The position numbers were made by a program, and so were the translations under genes. A DNA stretch of 6,581 bases, taken from assembly GCA_002340765.1 (NCBI GenBank), contig DDMS01000063.1, forward strand, positions 592-7,172. The letters are read 5' to 3'. Origin of the DNA: Flavobacteriaceae bacterium UBA2540 (GTDB lineage: Bacteria; Bacteroidota; Bacteroidia; Flavobacteriales; Flavobacteriaceae). Below are positions 1 to 6,101 of the stretch, in pieces. Numbering within the stretch: position 1 is the stretch's first letter; the number at the start of each line of letters is the position of its first letter. The notes beneath the pieces were generated by a model, which saw only the letters and a list, made by a program, of their open reading frames with translations, did no database searches and was not told the DNA's origin.

Positions 1-75
1 ATCTGCTATTTTTTGAGCAATTGTTTCATCTGTTAAAAAATGCTGTCCTAAATGTTTTTTTGCTTTTACTGACAC
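1..75 (-). CDS. rsmA: 16S rRNA (adenine1518-N6/adenine1519-N6)-dimethyltransferase, N-terminal fragment
   Basis: The first 25 codons of RsmA/KsgA, the S-adenosylmethionine-dependent enzyme that dimethylates two adjacent adenines in the 3' end hairpin of 16S rRNA during late 30S maturation; the rest lies left of the window. The minus-strand translation reads VSVKAKKHLGQHFL followed by TDETIAQKIAD. The K-K-x-L-G-Q-H-F-L block is the hallmark N-terminus of this family and precedes the SAM-binding Rossmann fold. The start is taken as GTG at 75-73: the frame has a stop (TAA) eight codons upstream with no ATG between, and family members begin at about this point. An AAAGGA string lies 14 nt before the GTG, rather far for a ribosome binding site. 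It probably has its own promoter (102-109). Family identity is very likely; the exact start is less certain. Confidence 0.9.
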   Translation of the reverse strand, partial: MSVKAKKHLGQHFLTDETIAQKIAD

Positions 76-101
76 AAGTGGTTTTTTTATCCTTTAATCA
101 A

Positions 102-109
102 CAAATATA
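102..109 (-). promoter_or_regulatory. Putative -7 promoter element for rsmA
   Basis: The minus strand reads TATATTTG, an exact match to the Bacteroidetes/Flavobacterium housekeeping -7 consensus TAnnTTTG. It ends 26 nt before the rsmA GTG, predicting a leader of about 20 nt. No TTG/TTTG -33 box is seen at the expected spacing, so the call rests on the -7 box, its position and its recurrence before other minus-strand genes in the window. Confidence 0.5.
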
Positions 110-163
110 CAGTTTATATCGGCATAATTTTTGGTGTTTTCCACGATTAAAATATCAATCAAA

Positions 164-997
164 ATGAACATAAAATTATTTTATATTTCATTCCTACTTT
201 TATTGATTTCTTTAAGCGGATTTTCTCAGGATGGAAAATTAAACAAGGCAAAAGAAAGTTTAAAAGAGGAAAAATCTACACCCTCAAGAAATGTTAAAAC
301 TTCAACCTCAACATCTAATAGAACTTTGTTTGAAGATAGTGTAAATCCATTTGTACAAATATTCGGTTTTATTTTTGCTTATACAGCATACGGAATTGCT
401 TTTGAGTCTCCATGGGAACAAAATGGACGAATGCATGATGCTGAAATTTCGAAGTTTCCGTATCAAAAATCAACTTTTGGAAATTTTATTTATACGGATT
501 CAATCAATTATAATTTGACGAGATTTGATATTTACAATCATTTTTTTATCGAAAACAGTAATTTGTATGGAAATGATTTTGGAGTTGATTTTCGTTTTTT
601 AAAACGCTTTTCTTTGGATGTAAATTACACTACTTTCTCAGAAAAAGTTAATGGTCAAAAAGATTCATTTGACATGCTTTCTGCATTGTTAAAATATTAT
701 AGAATTAGAACGCAGCGTTTTGATGCTTGGTTTGGATTGGGATTTAGAAGTGTTTTTAATGATGTTCATAAAACACGATTTTTAGTAGGTTTTGGGGGCG
801 AAATATTTATGGCAAAACCCATCAGTTTATCGGCTTCTCATAAATGGGCGACTTTTAATAATCAATCTGTAAACAACACCAATTTACATTTAAAATACGA
901 TCTCAAAAACTATAGAATTATTGCTGGTTTTGAACAGTATAAATTAGGAGTTTCAAAAATAAATGCTTTTTCTTTGGGTGTTGAAGCAAGTTTTTAA
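164..997 (+). CDS. Exported protein of unknown function, probable outer-membrane beta-barrel
   Basis: A 277-residue protein I do not recognise by name. Residues 1-21 form a clear signal peptide (MNIKLFYISF, a leucine-rich core, then a likely cut after GFSQ). Residues 22-55 are a polar Lys/Ser/Thr-rich linker. Residues 56-82 include a hydrophobic stretch (VQIFGFIFAYTAYGIAF) with an aromatic character. From about residue 113 to the end, short alternating polar/aromatic stretches (such as FGVDFRFLKRFSLDVNYTTF, FDAWFGLGFRSVF and FLVGFGGEIF) alternate with charged turns, and the chain ends in Phe, as outer-membrane beta-barrels commonly do. The ATG at 164 is preferred over an in-frame TTG at 131, because the latter would put 11 extra residues before the signal peptide. 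It is convergent with DUF4286 (37-nt gap) and divergent from rsmA, so it is a single-gene unit. No strong promoter is visible; a degenerate TAATTTTTG at 125-133 is the best candidate. The barrel is inferred from pattern, not homology. Confidence 0.8.
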   Translation: MNIKLFYISFLLLLISLSGFSQDGKLNKAKESLKEEKSTPSRNVKTSTSTSNRTLFEDSVNPFVQIFGFIFAYTAYGIAFESPWEQNGRMHDAEISKFPYQKSTFGNFIYTDSINYNLTRFDIYNHFFIENSNLYGNDFGVDFRFLKRFSLDVNYTTFSEKVNGQKDSFDMLSALLKYYRIRTQRFDAWFGLGFRSVFNDVHKTRFLVGFGGEIFMAKPISLSASHKWATFNNQSVNNTNLHLKYDLKNYRIIAGFEQYKLGVSKINAFSLGVEASF

Positions 998-1034
998 AAT
1001 TTTTATAGAAGCAAAATTGCCAATATTTTAAAGA

Positions 1035-1361
1035 TTAATTTGTAGCAGAAATTGGATAATACTCTTTAATTAATTTTAATTCTGTTCTAAAAGCCAGCAT
1101 TTTATTGCCAAATTTTTTGATGGCTTCCGCTCGCAATTTGTCTGCATGAAACTGATAATAATCGTCTAAATCTTTTCGTGAATTGGCTGAATATTGCACA
1201 GAATAGGTTCTTCCAGATTCATTTTCCGCTAATACTTCCGTGAGCTTTGCTGCAGTAAATTTTCCAGTATTCAATACATCTGCAATATGACTTTCCATCC
1301 AATTCAGCCATTCATCATGCAAACTTTCTTCAATATTGATGGTTACGTTGTATATGTACAT
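1035..1361 (-). CDS. DUF4286 family protein
   Basis: A 108-residue soluble protein matching the DUF4286 family, found mainly in Bacteroidetes and of unknown function. It begins MYIYNVTINIEESLHDEWLN, has W-x-x-W-M-E-S-H in the first third, and a Y-S-V-Q-Y strand in the middle. It ends with a helix/strand region holding F-G-N-K-M-L-A-F-R-T-E-L. The size and the beta-alpha-beta pattern resemble a small ferredoxin-like (dimeric alpha-beta barrel) fold; this fold is my inference. No signal peptide. The frame stays open for 18 more codons upstream, but that extension runs through a repeat and starts far from the family's usual MYIYNVT start, so the ATG at 1361 is chosen. The gene lies 157 nt downstream of the TPR gene, with the octamer repeat between. 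A weak TATATTG (1397-1391) is the only promoter-like string. Confidence 0.85.
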   Translation of the reverse strand: MYIYNVTINIEESLHDEWLNWMESHIADVLNTGKFTAAKLTEVLAENESGRTYSVQYSANSRKDLDDYYQFHADKLRAEAIKKFGNKMLAFRTELKLIKEYYPISATN

Positions 1362-1371
1362 AATTATAGTA

Positions 1372-1441
1372 GAACAATGAATTAATGAAGCAATATAACA
1401 ATAATGATGTAACAATTTAGCATTGAATTAATTTATCAATG
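1372..1441 (-). repeat. Degenerate octamer tandem repeat, left arm
   Basis: Read on the minus strand, this stretch splits into nine consecutive units: CATTGATA, AATTAATT, CAATGCTA, AATTGTTA, CATCATTA, TTGTTA, TATTGCTT, CATTAATT and CATTGTTC. Eight are 8 nt and one is 6 nt, with a loose consensus of CATTGTTA. It is non-coding except in the rejected upstream extension of the DUF4286 frame. It ends 10 nt before the DUF4286 ATG, so it would lie in that gene's leader if transcribed from upstream. Confidence 0.6.
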
Positions 1442-1453
1442 AATAGAACTTAT

Positions 1454-1478
1454 AAAAAACTCTTTTGAAACCGAGAGC
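1454..1478 (-). terminator. Possible weak terminator after the TPR gene
   Basis: On the minus strand GCTCT pairs with AGAGT across a 10-nt loop (five pairs including one G-U), followed by six T residues. It lies about 40 nt past the TPR stop and forms the core between the two octamer arms. The stem is short, so termination is only a possibility. Confidence 0.3.
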
Positions 1479-1524
1479 ATTTTTCATTGACACGATGTTA
1501 CATTGAAACATTGTTTCATTAATT
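1478..1524 (+). repeat. Degenerate octamer tandem repeat, right arm
   Basis: On the plus strand this reads CATTTTT, CATTGACA, CGATGTTA, CATTGAAA, CATTGTTT and CATTAATT: an 8-nt period with no slippage over the last five units. It faces opposite to the left arm (1372-1441), and its last unit covers the stop codon of the TPR gene. The unit nearest the core on each arm (TATCAATG at 1434-1441, CATTGACA at 1485-1492) can pair at 7 of 8 positions. Confidence 0.6.
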
Positions 1525-3327
1525 TAAAATTTCTCCTCGCAATTTTCGGAATTTATTTCTAGCATCTACCAAATAAATACTTGAATGTTGCTCAAAGACA
1601 ATCTTCTGATAATATTCTTTTGCTTTTTCTGGATTGTTGAGATTGAAATTGTAAATTTCTGCAATTCGATAATATACATCATCTGTTAAATAACCTTGAT
1701 TATCAGCTGCAATAATTTTTTCTAATTGTTCAATTGCTTCTATAAATTTTTCTTGTTTGATGTAAATTTTTGCTTCTAAAAATAGGACATCATCGTAAAT
1801 TATTTCACCAGGAATCAAGCCGTTTGCAAGGATTGTTTTGTCATAAAAAAGCCTGTTTATCTCTTTTAAAGCTTCCTCGTATTTATTTTGGTAAAAAAGC
1901 AATTCAGCGTTTGCAAATTCTTTAAATCCTGACGGAATGGAATCTACAGGTTCATTGTCAATAATTTTTAAATACAACTCAACAGCATCATTCGCAATGA
2001 GTTGTGTTGTTGCGCTTTTTAATACTTTCAATTGTGCTTTTGCCCAATCAAAGTCGCCTTTAAAATAACTTGTTTGCGCTACTTTAAATTGCGCTTCTTG
2101 ACCCAATTCATGATTTTTTAATTGCGTTTGAATTTGAGAAAAATAAATCAACGCTTTGTTGAAATTTCCTGTAAAAACAAAAACATCAGCCAATTTTAAT
2201 TTGATGCGAGCTGCTTCAAATTTTGAATTTGAAAAAGTCATTGCTTTTTCTAAAATAGCAATTGCATTTTCTGGCTCATTTTTTTGAAACGTTAAAAAAT
2301 CAGCATACGCAACTTGCAGATTTATGGTTGCAGCATTGATGTCAAATTCAGTAAACAGGGCTTTAAAAAGGGTTGAAATGTTTGGGTTTTTTATTGCTAT
2401 GGCAATTTTGATGAGGTATAAATTTGCTTCAATTTTTTCTTTATCAAGGGTTGTTTTTTCTATGACGAATTGAAAGCAATTTTGAGCAGTTTCGTAGTTT
2501 TTATTTTCAAAAGAGATTTGTCCTAATTCGAAAATTATAGTAAAATCTGCTTTATTTCTTGTGTAAATAGCTTTTTCTTGAATCAATGCTTTTTCATACT
2601 CTTTTTGTTGTGTAAACAACCAACTTAGTAAAATATTCCATTCGATTTTTGGGTTGTTTACCGATTTTTGCAATAACGTTTTTCGGAACAAAATATTTGC
2701 TTCATTTTCAGCATCATCAGTAATGTATTTGCTTGCATATCTTTGAATTAAACTCAAATATCGCTCGTTTTTATCAAGCAAATCAATATAAGATTCAAAC
2801 ATTTTTTTATAATCTCCTTGTTCCCCATAAATCTGTGCAATTTGAAAATTAAAATTTGAAGAAGGATTTTTTTCCATCGCTTTTTTGTAAGCTAGAATTG
2901 CATATTTTAATAAATTATAATCGTTAAAAATTTGTGCAATGGTCGTTGCATAAGGCGAATTATTTTCAATAGATTTTAAAGCTTTTTGGAATTCAATTTC
3001 TGCTAGATTTTCTTTTTGCAATTTGCTATAATTGTTTCCAATTAAAACATGCAAATAGGTTTGAGAAGGGTCTTTTTTGAGTCGATTTAAAAGCAAATTT
3101 TCTGCAGTTTCAAAGGATTCTGTTTGCTGATAACATGAAATTAATTTGTATAAATAAGTGGTATTAAACGGACTTACATCATATAGTTTTTTGTAAATCT
3201 GAGTTGCTTTTTCATAGTCACCTTCTCTAAAATAATTTTCTGCTAAGAAAAATTCGCTTTGAGGATCATCTTGACTAAAAATGGAACTGCTAAAAAGAAA
3301 AAAAATAATCGCTAAAAACTGTTTCAT
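1519..3327 (-). CDS. Exported tetratricopeptide-repeat protein
   Basis: A 602-residue TPR protein, most likely periplasmic or envelope-associated and acting as a protein-interaction scaffold; partner unknown. Residues 1-19 are a signal peptide (MKQFLAIIFFLFSSSIFSQ) with no lipobox cysteine. TPR-like helical pairs run along nearly the whole chain: AENYFREGDYEKATQIYKKL right after the signal, ELGQISFENKNYETAQNCF in the middle, then KLADVFVFTGNFNKALIYF and KVAQTSYFKGDFDWAKAQL, and near the C-terminus AKIYIKQEKFIEAIEQLEKI and RIAEIYNFNLNNPEKAKEYY. The C-terminal part resembles the tandem TPRs of BamD/YbgF-like proteins, but that is general TPR similarity. The ATG at 3327 is chosen over a TTG six codons upstream because it gives a compact signal peptide and sits directly after a -7 box. 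It ends inside the octamer repeat. Confidence 0.88.
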   Translation of the reverse strand: MKQFLAIIFFLFSSSIFSQDDPQSEFFLAENYFREGDYEKATQIYKKLYDVSPFNTTYLYKLISCYQQTESFETAENLLLNRLKKDPSQTYLHVLIGNNYSKLQKENLAEIEFQKALKSIENNSPYATTIAQIFNDYNLLKYAILAYKKAMEKNPSSNFNFQIAQIYGEQGDYKKMFESYIDLLDKNERYLSLIQRYASKYITDDAENEANILFRKTLLQKSVNNPKIEWNILLSWLFTQQKEYEKALIQEKAIYTRNKADFTIIFELGQISFENKNYETAQNCFQFVIEKTTLDKEKIEANLYLIKIAIAIKNPNISTLFKALFTEFDINAATINLQVAYADFLTFQKNEPENAIAILEKAMTFSNSKFEAARIKLKLADVFVFTGNFNKALIYFSQIQTQLKNHELGQEAQFKVAQTSYFKGDFDWAKAQLKVLKSATTQLIANDAVELYLKIIDNEPVDSIPSGFKEFANAELLFYQNKYEEALKEINRLFYDKTILANGLIPGEIIYDDVLFLEAKIYIKQEKFIEAIEQLEKIIAADNQGYLTDDVYYRIAEIYNFNLNNPEKAKEYYQKIVFEQHSSIYLVDARNKFRKLRGEILN

Positions 3328-3333
3328 AATGCT

Positions 3334-3341
3334 CAAATATA
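3334..3341 (-). promoter_or_regulatory. Putative -7 promoter element for the TPR gene
   Basis: The minus strand reads TATATTTG, exactly TAnnTTTG. Only 6 nt separate its end from the chosen ATG, so transcription would begin at or within a base or two of the start codon, giving a leaderless mRNA. No -33 TTG is seen at 17-23 nt spacing. The short distance also argues against the upstream TTG start, which would lie upstream of the transcription start. Confidence 0.45.
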
Positions 3342-3402
3342 GCAAGAATGGTGTTAAGATTTTATTATACTACACAAATTTTGAAGTTCTTCTTGTAACG
3401 TT

Positions 3403-3418
3403 TTGGCACAGAAATTGT
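3403..3418 (+). promoter_or_regulatory. Sigma-54 (RpoN) -24/-12 promoter for the small gene
   Basis: The plus strand reads TTGGCACAGAAATTGT. This matches the RpoN consensus YTGGCAC-N5-TTGC at every conserved base except the last (T for C), with the GG and GT dinucleotides exactly 12 nt apart as required. Transcription would start near 3430, about 20 nt upstream of the ATG at 3450. It points at the small gene and away from the TPR gene. Sigma-54 promoters need an NtrC-type activator; no such gene is in the window. A short dyad, GAAG-TT-CTTC (3383-3392), lies just upstream but may be chance. Confidence 0.65.
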
Positions 3419-3449
3419 CTTAAAAGAAATAACTAACAAATTAGCCAAT

Positions 3450-3593
3450 ATGAAGAAGCTATCAAATCAGTATAAAACCGCTAGGAAAAATGCCAACGGT
3501 TTCATGAAAAATGGACAAATAAGTGCTTATTTAATAGCACTTTTAGAGATGAATAAATACAAAAGATTGATGAACGCAGTAATTGCGAATTAG
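3450..3593 (+). CDS. Small basic protein, 47 residues, unknown function
   Basis: A short open frame from ATG 3450 to TAG 3593. The protein begins MKKLSNQYKTARKNANGFMK and ends with LMNAVIAN. It is rich in Lys, Asn and Ala, has no cysteine, and has no signal peptide or membrane segment. The pattern fits two short amphipathic helices: roughly residues 4-19, with spaced Lys/Arg, and 22-45, holding ISAYLIALLEMNKYKRLM. The name of the family is not known to me. It resembles short uncharacterised proteins I associate with Flavobacteriia, but that is recollection, not a search. Support for it being real: a near-consensus sigma-54 promoter at the right distance, a composition that reads as a sensible soluble protein, and its place in an otherwise unexplained 357-nt gap between serS and the TPR gene, opposite to both. 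A nitrogen- or stress-controlled regulator or RNA/DNA-binding peptide is speculation. Confidence 0.68.
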   Translation: MKKLSNQYKTARKNANGFMKNGQISAYLIALLEMNKYKRLMNAVIAN

Positions 3594-3633
3594 CTTTCAG
3601 TCTCAGTTTTCAGAGAATAGTTTTAGTTTTCAG
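3594..3633 (+). repeat. Degenerate TTTTCAG tandem repeat
   Basis: Directly after the small gene's stop the sequence splits into CTTTCAG, TCTCAG, TTTTCAG, AGAATAG, TTTTAG and TTTTCAG: six units of 6-7 nt, five ending in TTnAG/TCAG. It is non-coding. It gives no hairpin, so it is not an obvious terminator. Confidence 0.5.
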
Positions 3634-3664
3634 TAAATGCCTTAGCTATAAAAGAGCTCTGAAT

Positions 3665-3684
3665 TTTAGATTTTAAACTCTAAA
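3665..3684 (-). terminator. AT-rich hairpin directly after serS
   Basis: A perfect 6-bp inverted repeat, TTTAGA and TCTAAA, with an 8-nt loop begins at the base after the serS stop codon. On the minus strand it is followed some 10 nt later by the palindrome AGAGCTCT and TTTTAT, but not by a direct T-run. The stem has one G-C pair per arm, so a terminator role is weakly supported. Confidence 0.3.
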
Positions 3685-4956
3685 CTAAATCTTATCAAAA
3701 CCAGTGTAAGGAATTAAAACTTCTGGGATATTAATTCCACCTGCTGTTTGATAATTCTCTAAAATTCCTGCTAAAACACGTGGCAAAGCTAATGAACTTC
3801 CATTCAACGTGTGTACCAATTCATTTTTTCCTTCTTTGTTTTTAAAACGCAATTTCAATCTATTTGCTTGAAAAGTTTCAAAATTTGATACAGAGCTAAT
3901 TTCTAACCATCTTTCTTGAGCAGTTGAATACAATTCAAAATCATAAGTTAATGCTGATGTAAAACCTGTATCTCCCCCACACAAACGAAGAATTCTGTAA
4001 GGCAATTTCAATTCTTTTAAAATACTTTTTACATGTTCAACCATATTTTCAAGTACTTCATAAGAAGTGGACGGATGTTCAATTCTTACAATTTCGACTT
4101 TGTCAAATTGATGTAATCTATTTAATCCACGAACATGTGCACCATAACTTCCTGCTTCTCTTCTAAAACAAGGTGTGTAGCCAGTCATTGCAATTGGCAA
4201 CTCAGATTCTTGCAATAAATTACCGCGAAATAAATTGGTGATTGGCACTTCAGCAGTTGGAATTAAGTATAAATTATCTTCAGCTGAATGATACATTTGT
4301 CCTTCTTTATCAGGCAATTGACCAGTTCCAAAACCAGACGCTTCATTGACCAAATGTGGCACTTGCACTTCTTGATAACCTGCAGCTGTGTTTTTATCCA
4401 AAAAATAACTGATTAAAGCGCGTTGCAATTTGGCTCCTTTTCCTTTATAAACAGGAAAACCTGCTCCAGTGATTTTTGCGCCTAAATCAAAATCAATAAT
4501 ATCATATTTTTTTGCCAACTCCCAATGAGGAAGGGCATTTTCGCCCAAATCAGGAATTACGCCATCTCTAAAAACCTCTTCATTTTCTTCAGCCGATTTT
4601 CCGCTTTTCACAGATTCGTGAGGAATATTTGGAATCAAGTATAAAAGCGATTCTAGTTCATCGGTATAAGCCGTTAATTTATCAGAAAGATCTTTGGTTT
4701 GCTCTTTTAATAAAACTGTTTTTTCTTTTAAAATAGCCGCTTTTTGAACTTCACCAGATTTAAAAAAAGCGCCAATTTCTCTTGATATTTTGTTGGATTC
4801 AGCCAAAGTATTATCAAGTAAAACTTGGGTTGTGCGCCTGTTTTCATCTGCAATAATTACTTTCTCAATGATGGAAGGTGCATTTGCAAAATTGCGTTTA
4901 GCTAACCCATTTAAAACAGTTTCTTTGTTTTCTCTGATAAAGTTTACTTGTACCAT
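3685..4956 (-). CDS. serS: Seryl-tRNA synthetase
   Basis: Cytoplasmic class II synthetase that charges tRNA-Ser (and tRNA-Sec where present) with serine. It is 423 residues, the usual bacterial length. Residues 1-110 are the N-terminal long coiled-coil arm that grips the tRNA long variable arm; they start MVQVNFIRENKETVLNGLAK and are full of Lys/Glu heptads up to residue 100. The catalytic core follows: motif 1 region near 167-187, the serine-site loop TAEVPITN at 234-241, motif 2 FRREAGSYG at 264-272 with its ATP-binding Arg, and motif 3 NGSSLALPRVLAGILEN at 385-401 with the conserved Arg at 393. All key motifs are present, so it should be active. The start is ATG 4956, which matches the family. 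It lies 58 nt after ribF on the same strand but has its own promoter (4977-5007), so it need not depend on ribF transcription. Confidence 0.97.
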   Translation of the reverse strand: MVQVNFIRENKETVLNGLAKRNFANAPSIIEKVIIADENRRTTQVLLDNTLAESNKISREIGAFFKSGEVQKAAILKEKTVLLKEQTKDLSDKLTAYTDELESLLYLIPNIPHESVKSGKSAEENEEVFRDGVIPDLGENALPHWELAKKYDIIDFDLGAKITGAGFPVYKGKGAKLQRALISYFLDKNTAAGYQEVQVPHLVNEASGFGTGQLPDKEGQMYHSAEDNLYLIPTAEVPITNLFRGNLLQESELPIAMTGYTPCFRREAGSYGAHVRGLNRLHQFDKVEIVRIEHPSTSYEVLENMVEHVKSILKELKLPYRILRLCGGDTGFTSALTYDFELYSTAQERWLEISSVSNFETFQANRLKLRFKNKEGKNELVHTLNGSSLALPRVLAGILENYQTAGGINIPEVLIPYTGFDKI

Positions 4957-4976
4957 TTTTGGTTGATTTTACTCCG

Positions 4977-5007
4977 CAAATATAGTTGAAGCCACAGACT
5001 TAAGCAA
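4977..5007 (-). promoter_or_regulatory. Flavobacterial -33/-7 promoter for serS
   Basis: The best housekeeping promoter in the window. On the minus strand TTG (5007-5005) is followed, after 20 nt, by TATATTTG (4984-4977), fitting the Flavobacterium consensus TTG-N(17-23)-TAnnTTTG. Transcription would start near 4970, giving a leader of about 14 nt. It fills the ribF-serS gap. Confidence 0.6.
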
Positions 5008-5014
5008 TGCAGAA

Positions 5015-5947
5015 TTATAGATTGTTTTGTAGATAGATTTTTGCGTTTTGTTCGTCTTTTTTTAGCTGATTTACCAATAATTCAATAGAGTCAAATTTTT
5101 GTTCATCACGTAAAAAAAACAACAATTCAGCAGTGATTTTTTTACCATATAAATTTTGATTAAAATCAAAAAAATGAACTTCAATGGTTTGGTAATTTCC
5201 ATCAATTGTTGGTCTGTTTCCTATATTCATCATCCCAAAAACAGCATTGTTTTCAAAATAAGATCTTACTACATAAACGCCATTTTTAGGAATTAGTTTA
5301 TAAGTTTCTTCAATGTGAATATTTGCTGTTGGATACCCAATTTTCCCACCTAATTTTTCGCCATTTACAACAGTGCCGCTTAACATAAAAAAATATCCCA
5401 AATAATGGTTTGCAGTTTTTAAATCTCCAGTGTTTAAAGCATTTCTAATTTTAGTAGAACTTACGAAAACTTCGTCAATATCTTGTGCAGGAATCTCAGT
5501 TAATTTAAAATCGTACAAATCACTATATTCTGTTAATTGATTGATATTACCTTCTCTATTTTTTCCAAAATGATGATCATACCCAATAATTAATTTTGAA
5601 ATATTTAGCTGATTTACCAAAATATCTTTCACAAATTCAAGCGCTGTCATTCTCGAAAATTCTTTGCTAAATGGGTGAATAATTAAATAATCCAAGCCTG
5701 TTTTTTCGAGCAAAGCAGAACGTTCATCAATCGTGTTAATAAGTTTTACTGAGCTATCTTTTTGCAGAACCATTCTTGGGTGAGGAAAGAAAGTAAGTGC
5801 TACTGATTTTTTTTGAGCAATTTTTGCTTCGGAAACCACTCTTTCAATAATTTTTTGGTGACCAAAATGAACGCCGTCGAAAGTACCAATCGTAACAAAA
5901 GTTTTTGCTTCGCAAAAAAAAGTTGAGGTGTTAAGTATTATTTTCAA
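5015..5947 (-). CDS. ribF: Bifunctional riboflavin kinase / FAD synthetase
   Basis: Converts riboflavin to FMN and FMN to FAD in the cytoplasm. It is 310 residues, the normal bacterial length. The N-terminal adenylyltransferase domain (about 1-185) has GTFDGVHFGH at 21-30, the nucleotidyltransferase H-x-G-H motif, and VSSTKIR at 162-168. The C-terminal flavokinase domain (about 186-310) has GKIGYPTANI at 201-210 (the PTAN motif that binds Mg-ATP), NIGNRPT at 241-247, and the likely catalytic Glu at 256 in IEVHFFDF. The start is TTG at 5947: an in-frame TGA lies just three codons upstream, there is no ATG before the conserved core, and the length to the GTFDG motif fits the family. No ribosome binding site is visible. 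It is divergent from the TonB receptor gene and precedes serS by 58 nt. Confidence 0.96.
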   Translation of the reverse strand: MKIILNTSTFFCEAKTFVTIGTFDGVHFGHQKIIERVVSEAKIAQKKSVALTFFPHPRMVLQKDSSVKLINTIDERSALLEKTGLDYLIIHPFSKEFSRMTALEFVKDILVNQLNISKLIIGYDHHFGKNREGNINQLTEYSDLYDFKLTEIPAQDIDEVFVSSTKIRNALNTGDLKTANHYLGYFFMLSGTVVNGEKLGGKIGYPTANIHIEETYKLIPKNGVYVVRSYFENNAVFGMMNIGNRPTIDGNYQTIEVHFFDFNQNLYGKKITAELLFFLRDEQKFDSIELLVNQLKKDEQNAKIYLQNNL

Positions 5948-5967
5948 AAAATATCAATTTCAAGGCA

Positions 5968-5975
5968 CAAATGTA
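5968..5975 (-). promoter_or_regulatory. Putative -7 promoter element for ribF
   Basis: The minus strand reads TACATTTG, matching TAnnTTTG, ending 20 nt before the TTG start and predicting a leader of about 14 nt. No clear -33 TTG is present; the expected place is instead occupied by a perfect dyad, GATGA-AAA-TCATC (5987-5999). Confidence 0.45.
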
Positions 5976-6101
5976 CAATATCTGTGGATGAAAATCATCG
6001 AAAAACATCATTTTAAAGTGGTTATTTTCCAATTAAACAGCAGATTTTTTGTTAATTACTTAAAATTTATAGAGAATTATTCAGAAATTCAAATTTTTTT
6101 G

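Noticed and set aside
131..163. An upstream TTG start for the barrel-like protein
   Set aside because: It would place 11 extra residues before a well-formed signal peptide that starts with its own ATG.
998..1034. Bidirectional terminator between the convergent barrel and DUF4286 genes
   Set aside because: The only dyad is GCAAAATTGC, a 4-bp stem with a 2-nt loop too tight to be stable, and there is no T-run after it.
1362..1415. An 18-residue N-terminal extension of the DUF4286 protein
   Set aside because: The extension is translated octamer repeat and the family starts at the internal MYIYNVT.
1372..1524. CRISPR array
   Set aside because: The units are 8 nt, degenerate and without spacers, so this does not have the repeat-spacer structure of CRISPR.
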